NCBI GenBank assembly: GCA_943789425.1
Contig: CALSUB010000004.1
Location: 1-64,000, forward strand
Length of the DNA stretch: 64,000 nucleotides
Direction of reading: 5' to 3'
Source: an uncultured Luminiphilus sp.
Lineage (GTDB): Bacteria; Pseudomonadota; Gammaproteobacteria; Pseudomonadales; Halieaceae
The position numbers and the translations under genes were made by a program. The notes beneath the pieces were generated by a model. It was not told where the DNA came from and ran no database searches. It saw only the letters and a program-made list of their open reading frames with translations. This document shows, in pieces, positions 1 to 7,522 of this stretch. Position 1 is the first letter of the stretch, and each line of letters starts with the position of its first letter.

Positions 1-1096
1 CAAGGTCAATGATGTTGTAGGCGATGTTGCCGACGCTCTTGTTGAGCAAATCTGCCACATTCAGCCCGTCTTCACCAATTAACGTGAGAATATGGCTGAG
101 CATTCCCGGCTCGTTCTGGTTAGAAATCGTGATCCTAAAGTCAGTGGTCCTCTCGAGTTCAATGGTCGGGAAGTTCACAGAATTACGGATATTGCCATGC
201 TCAAGGAATGCTTTGAGTTGATTTGCAGCCATCACGGCGCAATTCTCCTCGGCCTCTGCCGTGCTGGCTCCAATGTGCGGCATCAGAATGGTATCGTCGC
301 GCCCGAGCAGTAGGGGATTGGGAAAGTCAGCCACGTAACGGCTCAAGGTGCCGCTATTCAATGCCTCCACCAGATCCTCTGTCGCCACAATTTCTTCACG
401 CGCAAAATTGACTAGGCAACTGCCTGGCCGAAAATGCTTTAGCATCTCCGCGTTGATCAGCCCTCTGGTGCTATCCAATACGGGCAAGTGCAGGCTGATA
501 AAATCGCTTCGACCCAGTAAGGTTTGCACGTCTTTCATCCGCTGCACTTCACTCGGCAGGCGCCATGCCGCCTCGACCGATAAAGCGGGGTCAAAGCCGA
601 CCACATCCATGCCAAAATCCAGACCCAGTCTCGCCACGAGGCTACCAATTGCACCAAGCCCCACTACGCCCAACGTTTTTCCTGCCAACTCGGCGCCGGC
701 AAAGCGCTTTTTCTCGCGTTCCATCAGCGCTGAAAAATCAGCTGGTGCTATGGAACCGTCTTGAGCCCGCGCAAACGCGATGCCACCAACAATATCCCGC
801 GAGGCGAGCAGCATCGCCGCGGCCACCAACTCCTTTACCGCGTTCGCGTTGGCGCCGGGCGTATTGAACACCGGAATACCTCGCTCGCTACACAGTGCGA
901 CAGGAATATTATTCACGCCAGCGCCCGCACGCGCGATTGCCGCAACGGAGTCGGGAATTTCTGCTTCTTGTAATTTGTGACTGCGTAATAAGATGGCATT
1001 GGGGTCATCAACACCCTCTCCGACTTCAAACCACTCTGGGTCAAATCGTTCCAATCCTTTGGACGAGAGCGCATTGTAGGTTTTGATCCGATGCAT
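1..1096 (-). CDS. serA: D-3-phosphoglycerate dehydrogenase (3' end outside window)
   Basis: Oxidises 3-phosphoglycerate to 3-phosphohydroxypyruvate with NAD, the first step of serine synthesis, in the cytosol. Reading leftward from the ATG at 1096, about 365 codons are visible and the frame stays open to the window edge. The protein begins MHRIKTYNALSSKGL. It carries the Rossmann motif GLGAIGS, the substrate-binding segment around NFAREEIV, and the catalytic histidine in MPHIGAST. A C-terminal ACT domain follows, beginning near RITISNQNEPGM, so this is the short ACT-bearing form of about 390 residues. No strong ribosome-binding site is seen. The family assignment is firm; only the last residues are missing. 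Confidence 0.93.
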   Translation of the reverse strand, partial: MHRIKTYNALSSKGLERFDPEWFEVGEGVDDPNAILLRSHKLQEAEIPDSVAAIARAGAGVNNIPVALCSERGIPVFNTPGANANAVKELVAAAMLLASRDIVGGIAFARAQDGSIAPADFSALMEREKKRFAGAELAGKTLGVVGLGAIGSLVARLGLDFGMDVVGFDPALSVEAAWRLPSEVQRMKDVQTLLGRSDFISLHLPVLDSTRGLINAEMLKHFRPGSCLVNFAREEIVATEDLVEALNSGTLSRYVADFPNPLLLGRDDTILMPHIGASTAEAEENCAVMAANQLKAFLEHGNIRNSVNFPTIELERTTDFRITISNQNEPGMLSHILTLIGEDGLNVADLLNKSVGNIAYNIIDL

Positions 1097-1168
1097 AGGT
1101 TGGCAGTCTGGTTGCGAGTGGGGGGCGCATTGTGCGGCATTGTGCGAAGCGAATCGACCCCCTTTTGT

Positions 1169-2098
1169 TCACAGCAACGTCACTTCGCCCTCAAACTGTT
1201 CGTTGGCAATCGTTCTGATGGCATCAGCTAACTGTCGAAAGAAGACACGGGCGGGTGATCGGCGACGCCATGCGAGCGCGTGATCTCGACTCATACTCAC
1301 ACCCGCGACGTCGGTCACTCGCAACGTATCAGAATCGTTAATTTCAGACGCGACATACAGCGCTGGCAAAAAAGTGATGCCCATACCCATCACCACCATT
1401 TGACGCAAGGTATCGAGAGAGGTCCCTTCGTAATCTCGATTAACCGTTGCGCCTAAGCTTTCACACAGTGCACTGATTTGCCGATGATAAAGGTGTTGCT
1501 CATCAATCGTGAGCACCGCTTCTCCCACTAGGTCTTCTCCCAAAATGGTGCGTTTTTGAGCCAGTGAATGTTCCAGCGGCAATGCTAATTTTAGCGACTC
1601 GCGGAATAAAGGACTCACCTCTAGCTCGTCACTTTGTAGCGGCAGCGTCGTCAACACCACATCATGAACCGCTGACTTTACGTCTGACCCCAGCTGCGCT
1701 GGGATGGCCTCACGGACATACAACCTGAGGTTTTCGAATCGATGATGGAGTGAAGGCAGTACCCGTGGCAGCAAATAAGGGCCGAGCGTCGGCGTCACCC
1801 CCAAGCGATACGTACTCTCGCCTGATACACCACGGGCTTGGTCGACGAACCCTTTACATTCTTCGGCGATTCGCCTGGCCCGCGGCAGCAAGTCTCGTGC
1901 TGCCGGTGTTAATACGACACCGGTGCGATTTCTCTCGAACAGTATGGTGCCTAATGTCGCCTCTAAGGCGGCCATTTGCACGGTCAGTGTCGGCTGCTTT
2001 ACCCCGATTCGATCCGCAGCACGCCGAAAACTGCCCGCCTCAGCAATGGCCTGAAAATAACGGATTTGCTTGAAAGTGAGGTGCTCAGTTTTCGCCAT
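1169..2098 (-). CDS. LysR-type regulator, OxyR-like but without the peroxidatic cysteine
   Basis: A 309-residue DNA-binding regulator with an N-terminal winged helix (about residues 8-67) and a LysR substrate-binding domain (about 95-300). The effector domain follows OxyR closely: LGPYLLP near residue 105 with T104 at the OxyR Thr100 position, and a segment near 225-247 (SLDTLRQMV, then GITFLPAL) matching OxyR. At the redox site, H202 and C212 line up with OxyR His198 and Cys208, but the Cys199 position is L203. It should therefore not sense peroxide by the Cys199-Cys208 disulfide. It is divergent from a SnoaL-like gene and a BicA-like transporter and probably controls them; that is inference by analogy with LysR regulators of carbon uptake. 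Confidence 0.88.
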   Translation of the reverse strand: MAKTEHLTFKQIRYFQAIAEAGSFRRAADRIGVKQPTLTVQMAALEATLGTILFERNRTGVVLTPAARDLLPRARRIAEECKGFVDQARGVSGESTYRLGVTPTLGPYLLPRVLPSLHHRFENLRLYVREAIPAQLGSDVKSAVHDVVLTTLPLQSDELEVSPLFRESLKLALPLEHSLAQKRTILGEDLVGEAVLTIDEQHLYHRQISALCESLGATVNRDYEGTSLDTLRQMVVMGMGITFLPALYVASEINDSDTLRVTDVAGVSMSRDHALAWRRRSPARVFFRQLADAIRTIANEQFEGEVTLL

Positions 2099-2125
2099 GA
2101 CGGTTTCTTATGATGGTTGGGCCGC

Positions 2126-2159
2126 CATAAACCGCGTCGTGTTCTGGACGCGATTTATG
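2126..2159. promoter_or_regulatory. 13-bp inverted repeat upstream of the LysR gene
   Basis: Arms at 2126-2138 and 2147-2159 (CATAAACCGCGTC against GACGCGATTTATG) pair with one mismatch around an 8-base spacer. It lies about 28 bp upstream of the regulator start, so it could be an autoregulatory operator or a 5'-UTR hairpin. Function is inferred. Confidence 0.5.
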
Positions 2160-2175
2160 ATTTAGCCGGCAGCAA

Positions 2176-2244
2176 GTGATAGAAAAATACTATCACATAA
2201 TACTGTGATCTTTACTTTTTTTATCACGTATAAAGCTCGATCAC
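2176..2244. promoter_or_regulatory. Array of GTGAT/ATCAC operator-like palindromes
   Basis: GTGATAG-N7-CTATCAC (2176-2196) is a perfect palindrome whose core has the ATAG-N7-CTAT form of an OxyR half-site. It overlaps a second perfect palindrome, ATCACA-N6-TGTGAT (2192-2209). Further ATCAC elements follow at 2223-2227 and in GATCAC at 2239-2244. The array sits in the middle of the 313-bp divergent region between the LysR gene and the SnoaL-like gene, so it is the most likely binding site of that regulator. The repeats are visible; the binding is inferred. Confidence 0.6.
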
Positions 2245-2314
2245 TGAAAACCAGTAGGGCAAATCGACTGTCAGAAAACGGGCCATTTGGCCCAATCATG
2301 ATGGCAGTGCCCCC

Positions 2315-2340
2315 TTACGCCGAGCATATGTGAGGCGTAA
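2315..2340. promoter_or_regulatory. TTACGCC/GGCGTAA inverted repeat
   Basis: Perfect 7-bp arms at 2315-2321 and 2334-2340 with a 12-base loop, 72 bp upstream of the SnoaL-like start. It could be an operator or a hairpin in the leader of the rightward transcript. There is no U-tract, so it is not an obvious terminator. Confidence 0.4.
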
Positions 2341-2411
2341 ACACCTCAGGGCAATGACAAGCCGCCTCGTTGAAAGAGCGCGTTATCACCAACACAGGGA
2401 GAGAGTTTTAA

Positions 2412-2783
2412 ATGAATGATGCAGACGTCCTCGGACTATTCGATCAATGGAATACGGCCTTGAGCACGCTTAATCCGGATACCGTGACCGCTCTGTACGC
2501 CGACAACGCGGTGCTACTGCCCACGGTTTCCAATCAAGTCAGACATAACCACGAAGAAATCAGGGATTACTTCGTGGGCTTTTTGCAAAAATCTCCGCAA
2601 GGCGTGATTGATGAGTTCAACGTGAACATCTTGAGTGATGTGCACGCAACCAATTCGGGTATCTATACCTTTACGTTTGGCGACGGGTCTCAGGTCAGCG
2701 CGCGTTTCAGCTATTTATACGTCGCGTCTGCTGACGGCTGGAAAATACTTCAGCACCACAGTTCGGCAATGCCAGAGGGCTAA
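2412..2783 (+). CDS. SnoaL-like / SgcJ-EcaC family protein
   Basis: A 123-residue soluble protein of the NTF2-like fold, related to the SgcJ/EcaC and CaMKII-association-domain proteins. The start follows a GGGAGAGAG ribosome-binding site. The family pattern is clear: LFDQWNTALSTLNPDTV at the N-terminus, then ALYADNAVLLPT, and a C-terminal WKILQHHSSAMPE that supplies pocket histidines. No signal peptide is present. It precedes the BicA-like transporter by about 100 bp and probably shares a transcript. A small stem (2799-2816) lies between the two genes. The substrate or ligand is unknown. Confidence 0.8.
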   Translation: MNDADVLGLFDQWNTALSTLNPDTVTALYADNAVLLPTVSNQVRHNHEEIRDYFVGFLQKSPQGVIDEFNVNILSDVHATNSGIYTFTFGDGSQVSARFSYLYVASADGWKILQHHSSAMPEG

Positions 2784-2889
2784 CCGCATCACTAGTTAAT
2801 CCACTTACCGGTGGATGATGTCGAGCCGATCTGGCTACTAAGGCCTCATTTCACTGGATCTATTTAAGTACGCAGGAGTCGAACCATTT

Positions 2890-4572
2890 ATGTCCCGTTT
2901 CTTTGATTTCTCCCATCTTCGGGGTGATGTTTTCGGTGGGCTAACCGCCGGCGTCGTGGCCTTGCCGCTGGCACTGGCCTTTGGCGAAGCATCTGGAGCG
3001 GGACCTATTGCGGGTGTTTACGGCGCCATTTTAGTGGGGTTTTTCGCCGCGTTATTTGGCGGCACACCGTCGCAGATTTCGGGTCCGACTGGCCCCATGA
3101 TTGTCGTATTTGCTGGCGTCTTTGCCTCACTCAGTGGCGATGTGACGATGATCTTTGCCACTGTGATTTTGGCCGGTGTGTTTCAAATTTTATTCGGGGT
3201 ACTCGGGTTCGGGCAGTACATCCGCCTGGTACCTTATCCGGTGGTGTCAGGGTTTATGAGCGGGATTGGGTGCATCATCATTGCACTTCAGTTGGCGCGC
3301 CTCTTCGGACATGAACCAGAGGGGGGCGGCACGATACCGGCACTCCTAGAAGTTCCCACAGCGATGGCGGACCCCAACTATAGTGCAGTAGGTATTAGCC
3401 TGCTGACACTGGCAATTGTGTTTGCTTGGCCTGCTCAGTGGGGCAAATATCTTCCCAGTCCACTCGTCGCACTTATTGTGGGCACGCTGGTGAGTATGGG
3501 AATCGATGGCGTCCCCATATTGGGTGCCATCCCAACCGGCCTGCCCTCTTTTATCATGCCCTCTGTTTCCGGCGATGCCTTCTTGATTATGATGGAGGCC
3601 GCGCTGATCCTCGCCATATTGGGTGCTATCGATAGTCTGCTGACGTCCTTGGTCGCCGACAACATGACGCGCACGCGCCATGACTCTAACCGCGAATTGA
3701 TTGGTCAAGGCGTGGGCAATATGGCCGCGGGATTTTTCGGTGGTATCCCGGGAGCCGGCGCGACTATGCGGACCGTAGTCAACATCCGAACGGGAGGCGT
3801 CACTAAGCTCTCAGGGGTGATTCACGCTCTGTTACTGCTCGCCGTTGTTCTGGTGCTAGCACCCTTAGCATCTCAAATTCCGCATGCGGTCTTAGCGGGA
3901 ATTCTCGTCAAAGTGGGCTACGACATCGTCGATTTCTCGTATTTGAAGCGGGCGCATAAAGGGCCTCGCTTCGATCTGGTACTGATGGTGATGGTGCTGA
4001 GCTTGACCGTCTTTGTCGATCTCATTACCGCGGTCGCCGCAGGCGTTGTGATTGCCGCCATCGCCTATGTTAAGCAAGTCTCTGATGCGCAATTAGCGCT
4101 GGCGGCGGGCGATGTGGATAACCTATCCCAAGGTCTGTCTGATCGAGAAGTTGCCTTGCTCGACGAGTGTGGTGATCATCTCACCTACTTTGACTTTGGT
4201 GGTCCACTGAGTTTTGGCGCCGCAGCCGACTTAGGACACCATGTACGAGAGCGACTCAGCCCACAGCATCACGTGGCGCTGGCGCTCGATTTTGGTCGCG
4301 TCCCGTTTATGGATGTGTCTGCGTTGCGCGCAATTGAAACCATCGCCCAAGACGCCGCTCATGCGGGCAAGCATCTTTTTGTTTGCGGAATCAACGACGC
4401 GGTGGCGCAAAGTCTTGATGGCATGGGAGTCAGTGATTATCTACCCGCTGAAACACGGTTCGATACAAGGTTCGAGGCACTTTCAGCAGCCAAAGAGTGG
4501 ATATTCGAAAACATCCCCACTGACGATATCGACCGGCGAGATGATCAAAGTAAAAAACCAATAACCACTTAA
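2890..4572 (+). CDS. SulP family anion transporter, BicA-like (probable bicarbonate uptake)
   Basis: A 560-residue inner-membrane SulP permease with many hydrophobic segments (about residues 10-400) and a C-terminal STAS domain (about 430-545). From memory of cyanobacterial BicA, the resemblance is strong throughout: LALAFGEASGAGPIAGVYGA, FFAALFGGTPSQISGPTGPM, LVADNMTRTRHDSNRELIGQ and GGIPGAGATMRTVVNIR all have close BicA counterparts. Sodium-dependent bicarbonate import is therefore more likely than sulfate transport, but SulP specificity cannot be fixed from sequence alone. An AGGAG ribosome-binding site precedes the start. The nearby gamma-carbonic-anhydrase-like gene fits inorganic-carbon handling. 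Confidence 0.88.
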   Translation: MSRFFDFSHLRGDVFGGLTAGVVALPLALAFGEASGAGPIAGVYGAILVGFFAALFGGTPSQISGPTGPMIVVFAGVFASLSGDVTMIFATVILAGVFQILFGVLGFGQYIRLVPYPVVSGFMSGIGCIIIALQLARLFGHEPEGGGTIPALLEVPTAMADPNYSAVGISLLTLAIVFAWPAQWGKYLPSPLVALIVGTLVSMGIDGVPILGAIPTGLPSFIMPSVSGDAFLIMMEAALILAILGAIDSLLTSLVADNMTRTRHDSNRELIGQGVGNMAAGFFGGIPGAGATMRTVVNIRTGGVTKLSGVIHALLLLAVVLVLAPLASQIPHAVLAGILVKVGYDIVDFSYLKRAHKGPRFDLVLMVMVLSLTVFVDLITAVAAGVVIAAIAYVKQVSDAQLALAAGDVDNLSQGLSDREVALLDECGDHLTYFDFGGPLSFGAAADLGHHVRERLSPQHHVALALDFGRVPFMDVSALRAIETIAQDAAHAGKHLFVCGINDAVAQSLDGMGVSDYLPAETRFDTRFEALSAAKEWIFENIPTDDIDRRDDQSKKPITT

Positions 4573-4608
4573 ACCACTGCGTCCCTGCCAACGCTCTAGC
4601 TTGTTACA

Positions 4609-4628
4609 CTCCCCTCACTATTGGGGAG
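4609..4628 (+). promoter_or_regulatory. Hairpin containing the ribosome-binding site of the rhodanese gene
   Basis: CTCCCC (4609-4614) can pair with GGGGAG (4623-4628), and the latter is the ribosome-binding site of the gene starting at 4636. Initiation may be restrained by this stem. It has no U-tract, so a terminator role for the upstream gene is less likely. Confidence 0.4.
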
Positions 4629-4635
4629 CCTTGCT

Positions 4636-4992
4636 ATGAAACTGATAACCCTCTGCCTATTGGCAGTCTGGCTAGTCGCTTGTGATAACCCGACGCCTCA
4701 GCTCGATGAGCGGCTTCTCGCTGTGCTAGCGGCACAGCCACTGATTGTCGATGTGAGGACCCCCGAAGAATTTGCAACGGGTCATTACCCAGGTGCTATT
4801 AATATCCCCCATGACAACATCGTTGACGGTATTCGCGAGCTATCCGTTGCCGACAGCGACCCCATCGTGCTCTATTGCAGAACGGGTAACCGCTCAGGAC
4901 AGGCGGAGCAAGCGCTAGCGGCCGAGGGCTTTTCCGCCGCGGTCAATGCAGGCGGCTTAGCGGCGCTCTTGGCAGCCGACGAAGCGCCCTAA
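4636..4992 (+). CDS. Rhodanese-domain lipoprotein
   Basis: A 118-residue exported rhodanese. A short hydrophobic signal ends in the lipobox LVAC, making C16 the lipidation site. A single rhodanese domain follows, with the active loop CRTGNRS and C81 as the sulfur-carrying cysteine. It may move persulfide sulfur in the periplasm, like PspE-type proteins; the acceptor is unknown. The ATG at 4636 is preferred over a TTG at 4621 because it has a GGGGAG site at proper spacing and gives a clean signal peptide. Confidence 0.85.
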   Translation: MKLITLCLLAVWLVACDNPTPQLDERLLAVLAAQPLIVDVRTPEEFATGHYPGAINIPHDNIVDGIRELSVADSDPIVLYCRTGNRSGQAEQALAAEGFSAAVNAGGLAALLAADEAP

Positions 4993-5117
4993 ATGAACTC
5001 ATCGACGGGACTCATCACGAGGGCATTCACGCACTGATTCAATCGACGAGCCGTTACTCCGTCACGCCAGAGCAACCCGCCAGCGCCACACGCAAAGCAC
5101 TACTTGGACTGGTGGGT

Positions 5118-5678
5118 CTAGGTGGCCTCAGACGATTTTGCGAGATCATTGAATTGCGCCAGCGACTCGGGTGGCAATAGATCATTCCCCTGACGATACT
5201 GGGCAGCACAAGCGGTATAAAACTGCGCATTGAGGGTATTAGCGTCACCACAGTCCCGTGTCGCAACTACTTTTCCGGGCACCCCTGCGATCACAGAATT
5301 AGGTGGAAAAACCTTATTTTCAGTAATGATCGTATGGCCTGCGACAATTGAATTATCGCCAATCTTTGCGCCATCCATGATGGTGGCGTTGATCCCAATT
5401 AAGCAGCGATCGCCAATTTCGCAACCATGCAACGTCGCATGATGGGTAATCGAGCAATCTTCGCCGATGAGGGTGGGGGACGCGATACCAACATGAATCA
5501 TCACAAAATCCTGGATGTTGGTGCGCGCACCGATCCGAATCTCATACGTCTCCGCTCGGGTCACCGCGTTCGGCCAAATCGACACACCCGGACCGACGTA
5601 AACCTTGCCATACAACCACGCACTTTCATGAATAAACGCGGGTTCGTCGAGAGTGACATGTTCGCCAATGTGTCCCAT
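5118..5678 (-). CDS. Gamma carbonic anhydrase-like hexapeptide-repeat protein
   Basis: A 186-residue left-handed beta-helix protein built of hexapeptide repeats (for example IGARTNIQDFVMIHVG and IGDRCLIGINATI). Histidines placed as in gamma carbonic anhydrases are H62, H79 and H84, the last within LHGC. The family includes active gamma anhydrases and the YrdA/CaiE/PaaY proteins, so activity is uncertain. Its position close to the BicA-like transporter supports a CO2/bicarbonate role. It faces the rhodanese gene convergently and is divergent from the EamA gene. Confidence 0.87.
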   Translation of the reverse strand: MGHIGEHVTLDEPAFIHESAWLYGKVYVGPGVSIWPNAVTRAETYEIRIGARTNIQDFVMIHVGIASPTLIGEDCSITHHATLHGCEIGDRCLIGINATIMDGAKIGDNSIVAGHTIITENKVFPPNSVIAGVPGKVVATRDCGDANTLNAQFYTACAAQYRQGNDLLPPESLAQFNDLAKSSEAT

Positions 5679-5775
5679 GCTGTGGGCTCCTGAGTCATAT
5701 TAGAAAACCATATTTTGGCACGTCGCACTGGGAATCGCTAAGAATTAACCCTCACGAGCTCATGGAATCCGTTAG

Positions 5776-6657
5776 ATGACACACAACGATCGTCTTGCAG
5801 TGCAGTTGGGGTTGGGTGCAGTGCTGTTGTGGAGCACTGTCGCGACCGCGTTTAGCCTCACGCTCAACCACCTCTCGCCACTGCAGCTGGTCGCCCTAGC
5901 AACGACGTTTAGTTGGTGTTTCTTCGTCATCAGGCTGATACAACCCACTCGTCTTGGCGCGCTCCGAGACACCTCATGGACACAACGAGGCATTGGGTTA
6001 CTCACTGGGTGGCTCAATCCGGGGCTTTACTACCTGGTGCTCTTCGCAGCTTATGACCGATTGCCAGCACAAGAGGCCATGGCCATCAATTACTCTTGGG
6101 GCATTACGCTGGCGCTGATTGCCGCGCCCATTCTCAAACATCGTCTGACCGCCGGCGCGTTAGGCGCAGCCTGCATCAGCTATCTGGGTATTGTCGTCAT
6201 TGCGACTCGCGGCGCGCCACTTGCGTTAGAACTCGCGCAACCGATTGGCATCAGTCTGGCCTTATTGAGCACCCTGATCTGGAGTGTTTATTGGGTGCTC
6301 AACGCCCGGCTCAGCATCGCACCCGAGACCAATTTGTTGCTCAATTTTTCGGGCGCTCTGCCGCTGTTATTCGGTCTACTCTGGTTTACTGAGACATCGA
6401 TGACGATCCCTTGGCAGGGATGGGCCGGCAGTGCCTATATCGGACTATTTGAAATGGGGATCGCTTTTATTCTGTGGATGGGTGCCATGAAGGCGACCTC
6501 TTCTGCGCTCAGCATTACCAGTCTTATTTTTCTCTCCCCGCCTCTATCACTGGTGTTGATCTGGCTGATCACGGGCGAACCCGTCGAGCTCTACACGTTA
6601 GTCGGTCTCGGACTGATCCTGCTCGGATTGTGGTTGCAGCGTAAGGTCACGCCCTGA
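5776..6657 (+). CDS. EamA/DMT family transporter
   Basis: A 293-residue inner-membrane protein with about ten transmembrane segments arranged as two EamA repeats (roughly residues 10-140 and 150-288). It resembles small-molecule exporters of the drug/metabolite transporter superfamily. The substrate cannot be inferred. Its 3' end overlaps, in convergent orientation, the displaced C-terminal reading frame of modC. Confidence 0.88.
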   Translation: MTHNDRLAVQLGLGAVLLWSTVATAFSLTLNHLSPLQLVALATTFSWCFFVIRLIQPTRLGALRDTSWTQRGIGLLTGWLNPGLYYLVLFAAYDRLPAQEAMAINYSWGITLALIAAPILKHRLTAGALGAACISYLGIVVIATRGAPLALELAQPIGISLALLSTLIWSVYWVLNARLSIAPETNLLLNFSGALPLLFGLLWFTETSMTIPWQGWAGSAYIGLFEMGIAFILWMGAMKATSSALSITSLIFLSPPLSLVLIWLITGEPVELYTLVGLGLILLGLWLQRKVTP

Positions 6658-6837
6658 CATATCCGGCGGAATTCGGCGAATCAGTACACGGTCTCCCGGC
6701 GCCAAATCGGGTTGCCCCGCCAAGGCTGAACCTGCTGCTCGCTGCAACACCACTGATAACTGATCTTCGTCAGTAACGAGTACCACCGCCTCCTCGCCCA
6801 CACCGTGATCGCTGGATCCGACGCCAGCAGTCACCAC
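6598..6837 (-). pseudogene. Out-of-frame C-terminal (TOBE-like) part of ModC
   Basis: This frame encodes a segment with AVVLVTDEDQLSVVL and DLAPGDRVLIRRI, the pattern of the molybdate-binding TOBE domain that normally ends ModC. It is shifted by one base (net +1 or -2) relative to the upstream ATPase domain. A TAA closes this frame at about 6846-6848, so the shift must lie just downstream of that, around the GGG run. It is not a separate gene. Confidence 0.65.
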
Positions 6838-7522
6838 ACCCGCTTAATAGCGCATCCGTGGCACCCTGGGACCTCACTGCCCCTCTATCCATGATGATCA
6901 ACTGGCGAGTCAGGCGTTGCACCTCTTCTTGTACATGTGACACATACAGCACCGAGACTGGCTCCGCGGATAGCCAGGTCTCTAGCTGAGCCAACATGGC
7001 GAATCGTCGCTCGGTATCGTTGGCAGATAGGGGCTCGTCCAATAAGAGTAACCGCGGCTTGGACAGCAAAGCCCTGGCGAGCGCCACTCTTTGCCGTTCG
7101 CCCCCTGACAAAGACTCCGTGGGCTGTTCCAGTAAGTCCGCCAAGTAAAGTCCCTTCACGACGTCTGCAAAGGCTAAAGTGAGGCCCCCCCCTCTGGCGC
7201 GACGCATTGCGAATACCAGATTCCCTCGCACCGTGCGCGCCGGCAACAACCGGCTGTCTTGAAAAGCGATTCCAACGCGACGTTGATGTGGGGGGATAAA
7301 ACAAGCAGAAGCGTCCGCCGTATCACTCCACACTTCGTCGCAAAAAGTGATCCGTCCGCGAAACGAAGGCTCTAATCCCGCGAGCACTCGAAGCAAGGTG
7401 GTTTTACCCGCCCCCGTTGCGCCCATCAGACCTACCGGTGATGACAGGTCAAACTCGAGCGCCAGCTTGAGCGCAAAATCGGCACGCTCCAACTGACCCT
7501 CAATCACCAATTGACGACTCAT
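6770..7522 (-). CDS. modC: Molybdate ABC transporter ATP-binding protein ModC (C-terminus frameshifted)
   Basis: ATPase of the molybdate importer. Visible motifs are Walker A GATGAGKTT (about residues 34-42), Q-loop FQDS, signature LSGGERQRVAL (about 138-148), Walker B LLLLDEPLS and the switch histidine in VSHVQ. After about residue 228 the frame turns into an arginine/glycine-rich tail, while the expected TOBE domain continues in another frame down to 6598. An intact product would have about 308 residues. It overlaps modB by four bases, so the genes are translationally coupled. A base-calling error and a real mutation are both possible. Confidence 0.85.
   Translation of the reverse strand: MSRQLVIEGQLERADFALKLALEFDLSSPVGLMGATGAGKTTLLRVLAGLEPSFRGRITFCDEVWSDTADASACFIPPHQRRVGIAFQDSRLLPARTVRGNLVFAMRRARGGGLTLAFADVVKGLYLADLLEQPTESLSGGERQRVALARALLSKPRLLLLDEPLSANDTERRFAMLAQLETWLSAEPVSVLYVSHVQEEVQRLTRQLIIMDRGAVRSQGATDALLSGCGDCWRRIQRSRCGRGGGGTRY

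Noticed and set aside
4621-4635. TTG start for the rhodanese lipoprotein
   Set aside because: It overlaps the ribosome-binding site and would place five extra residues before a complete signal peptide.
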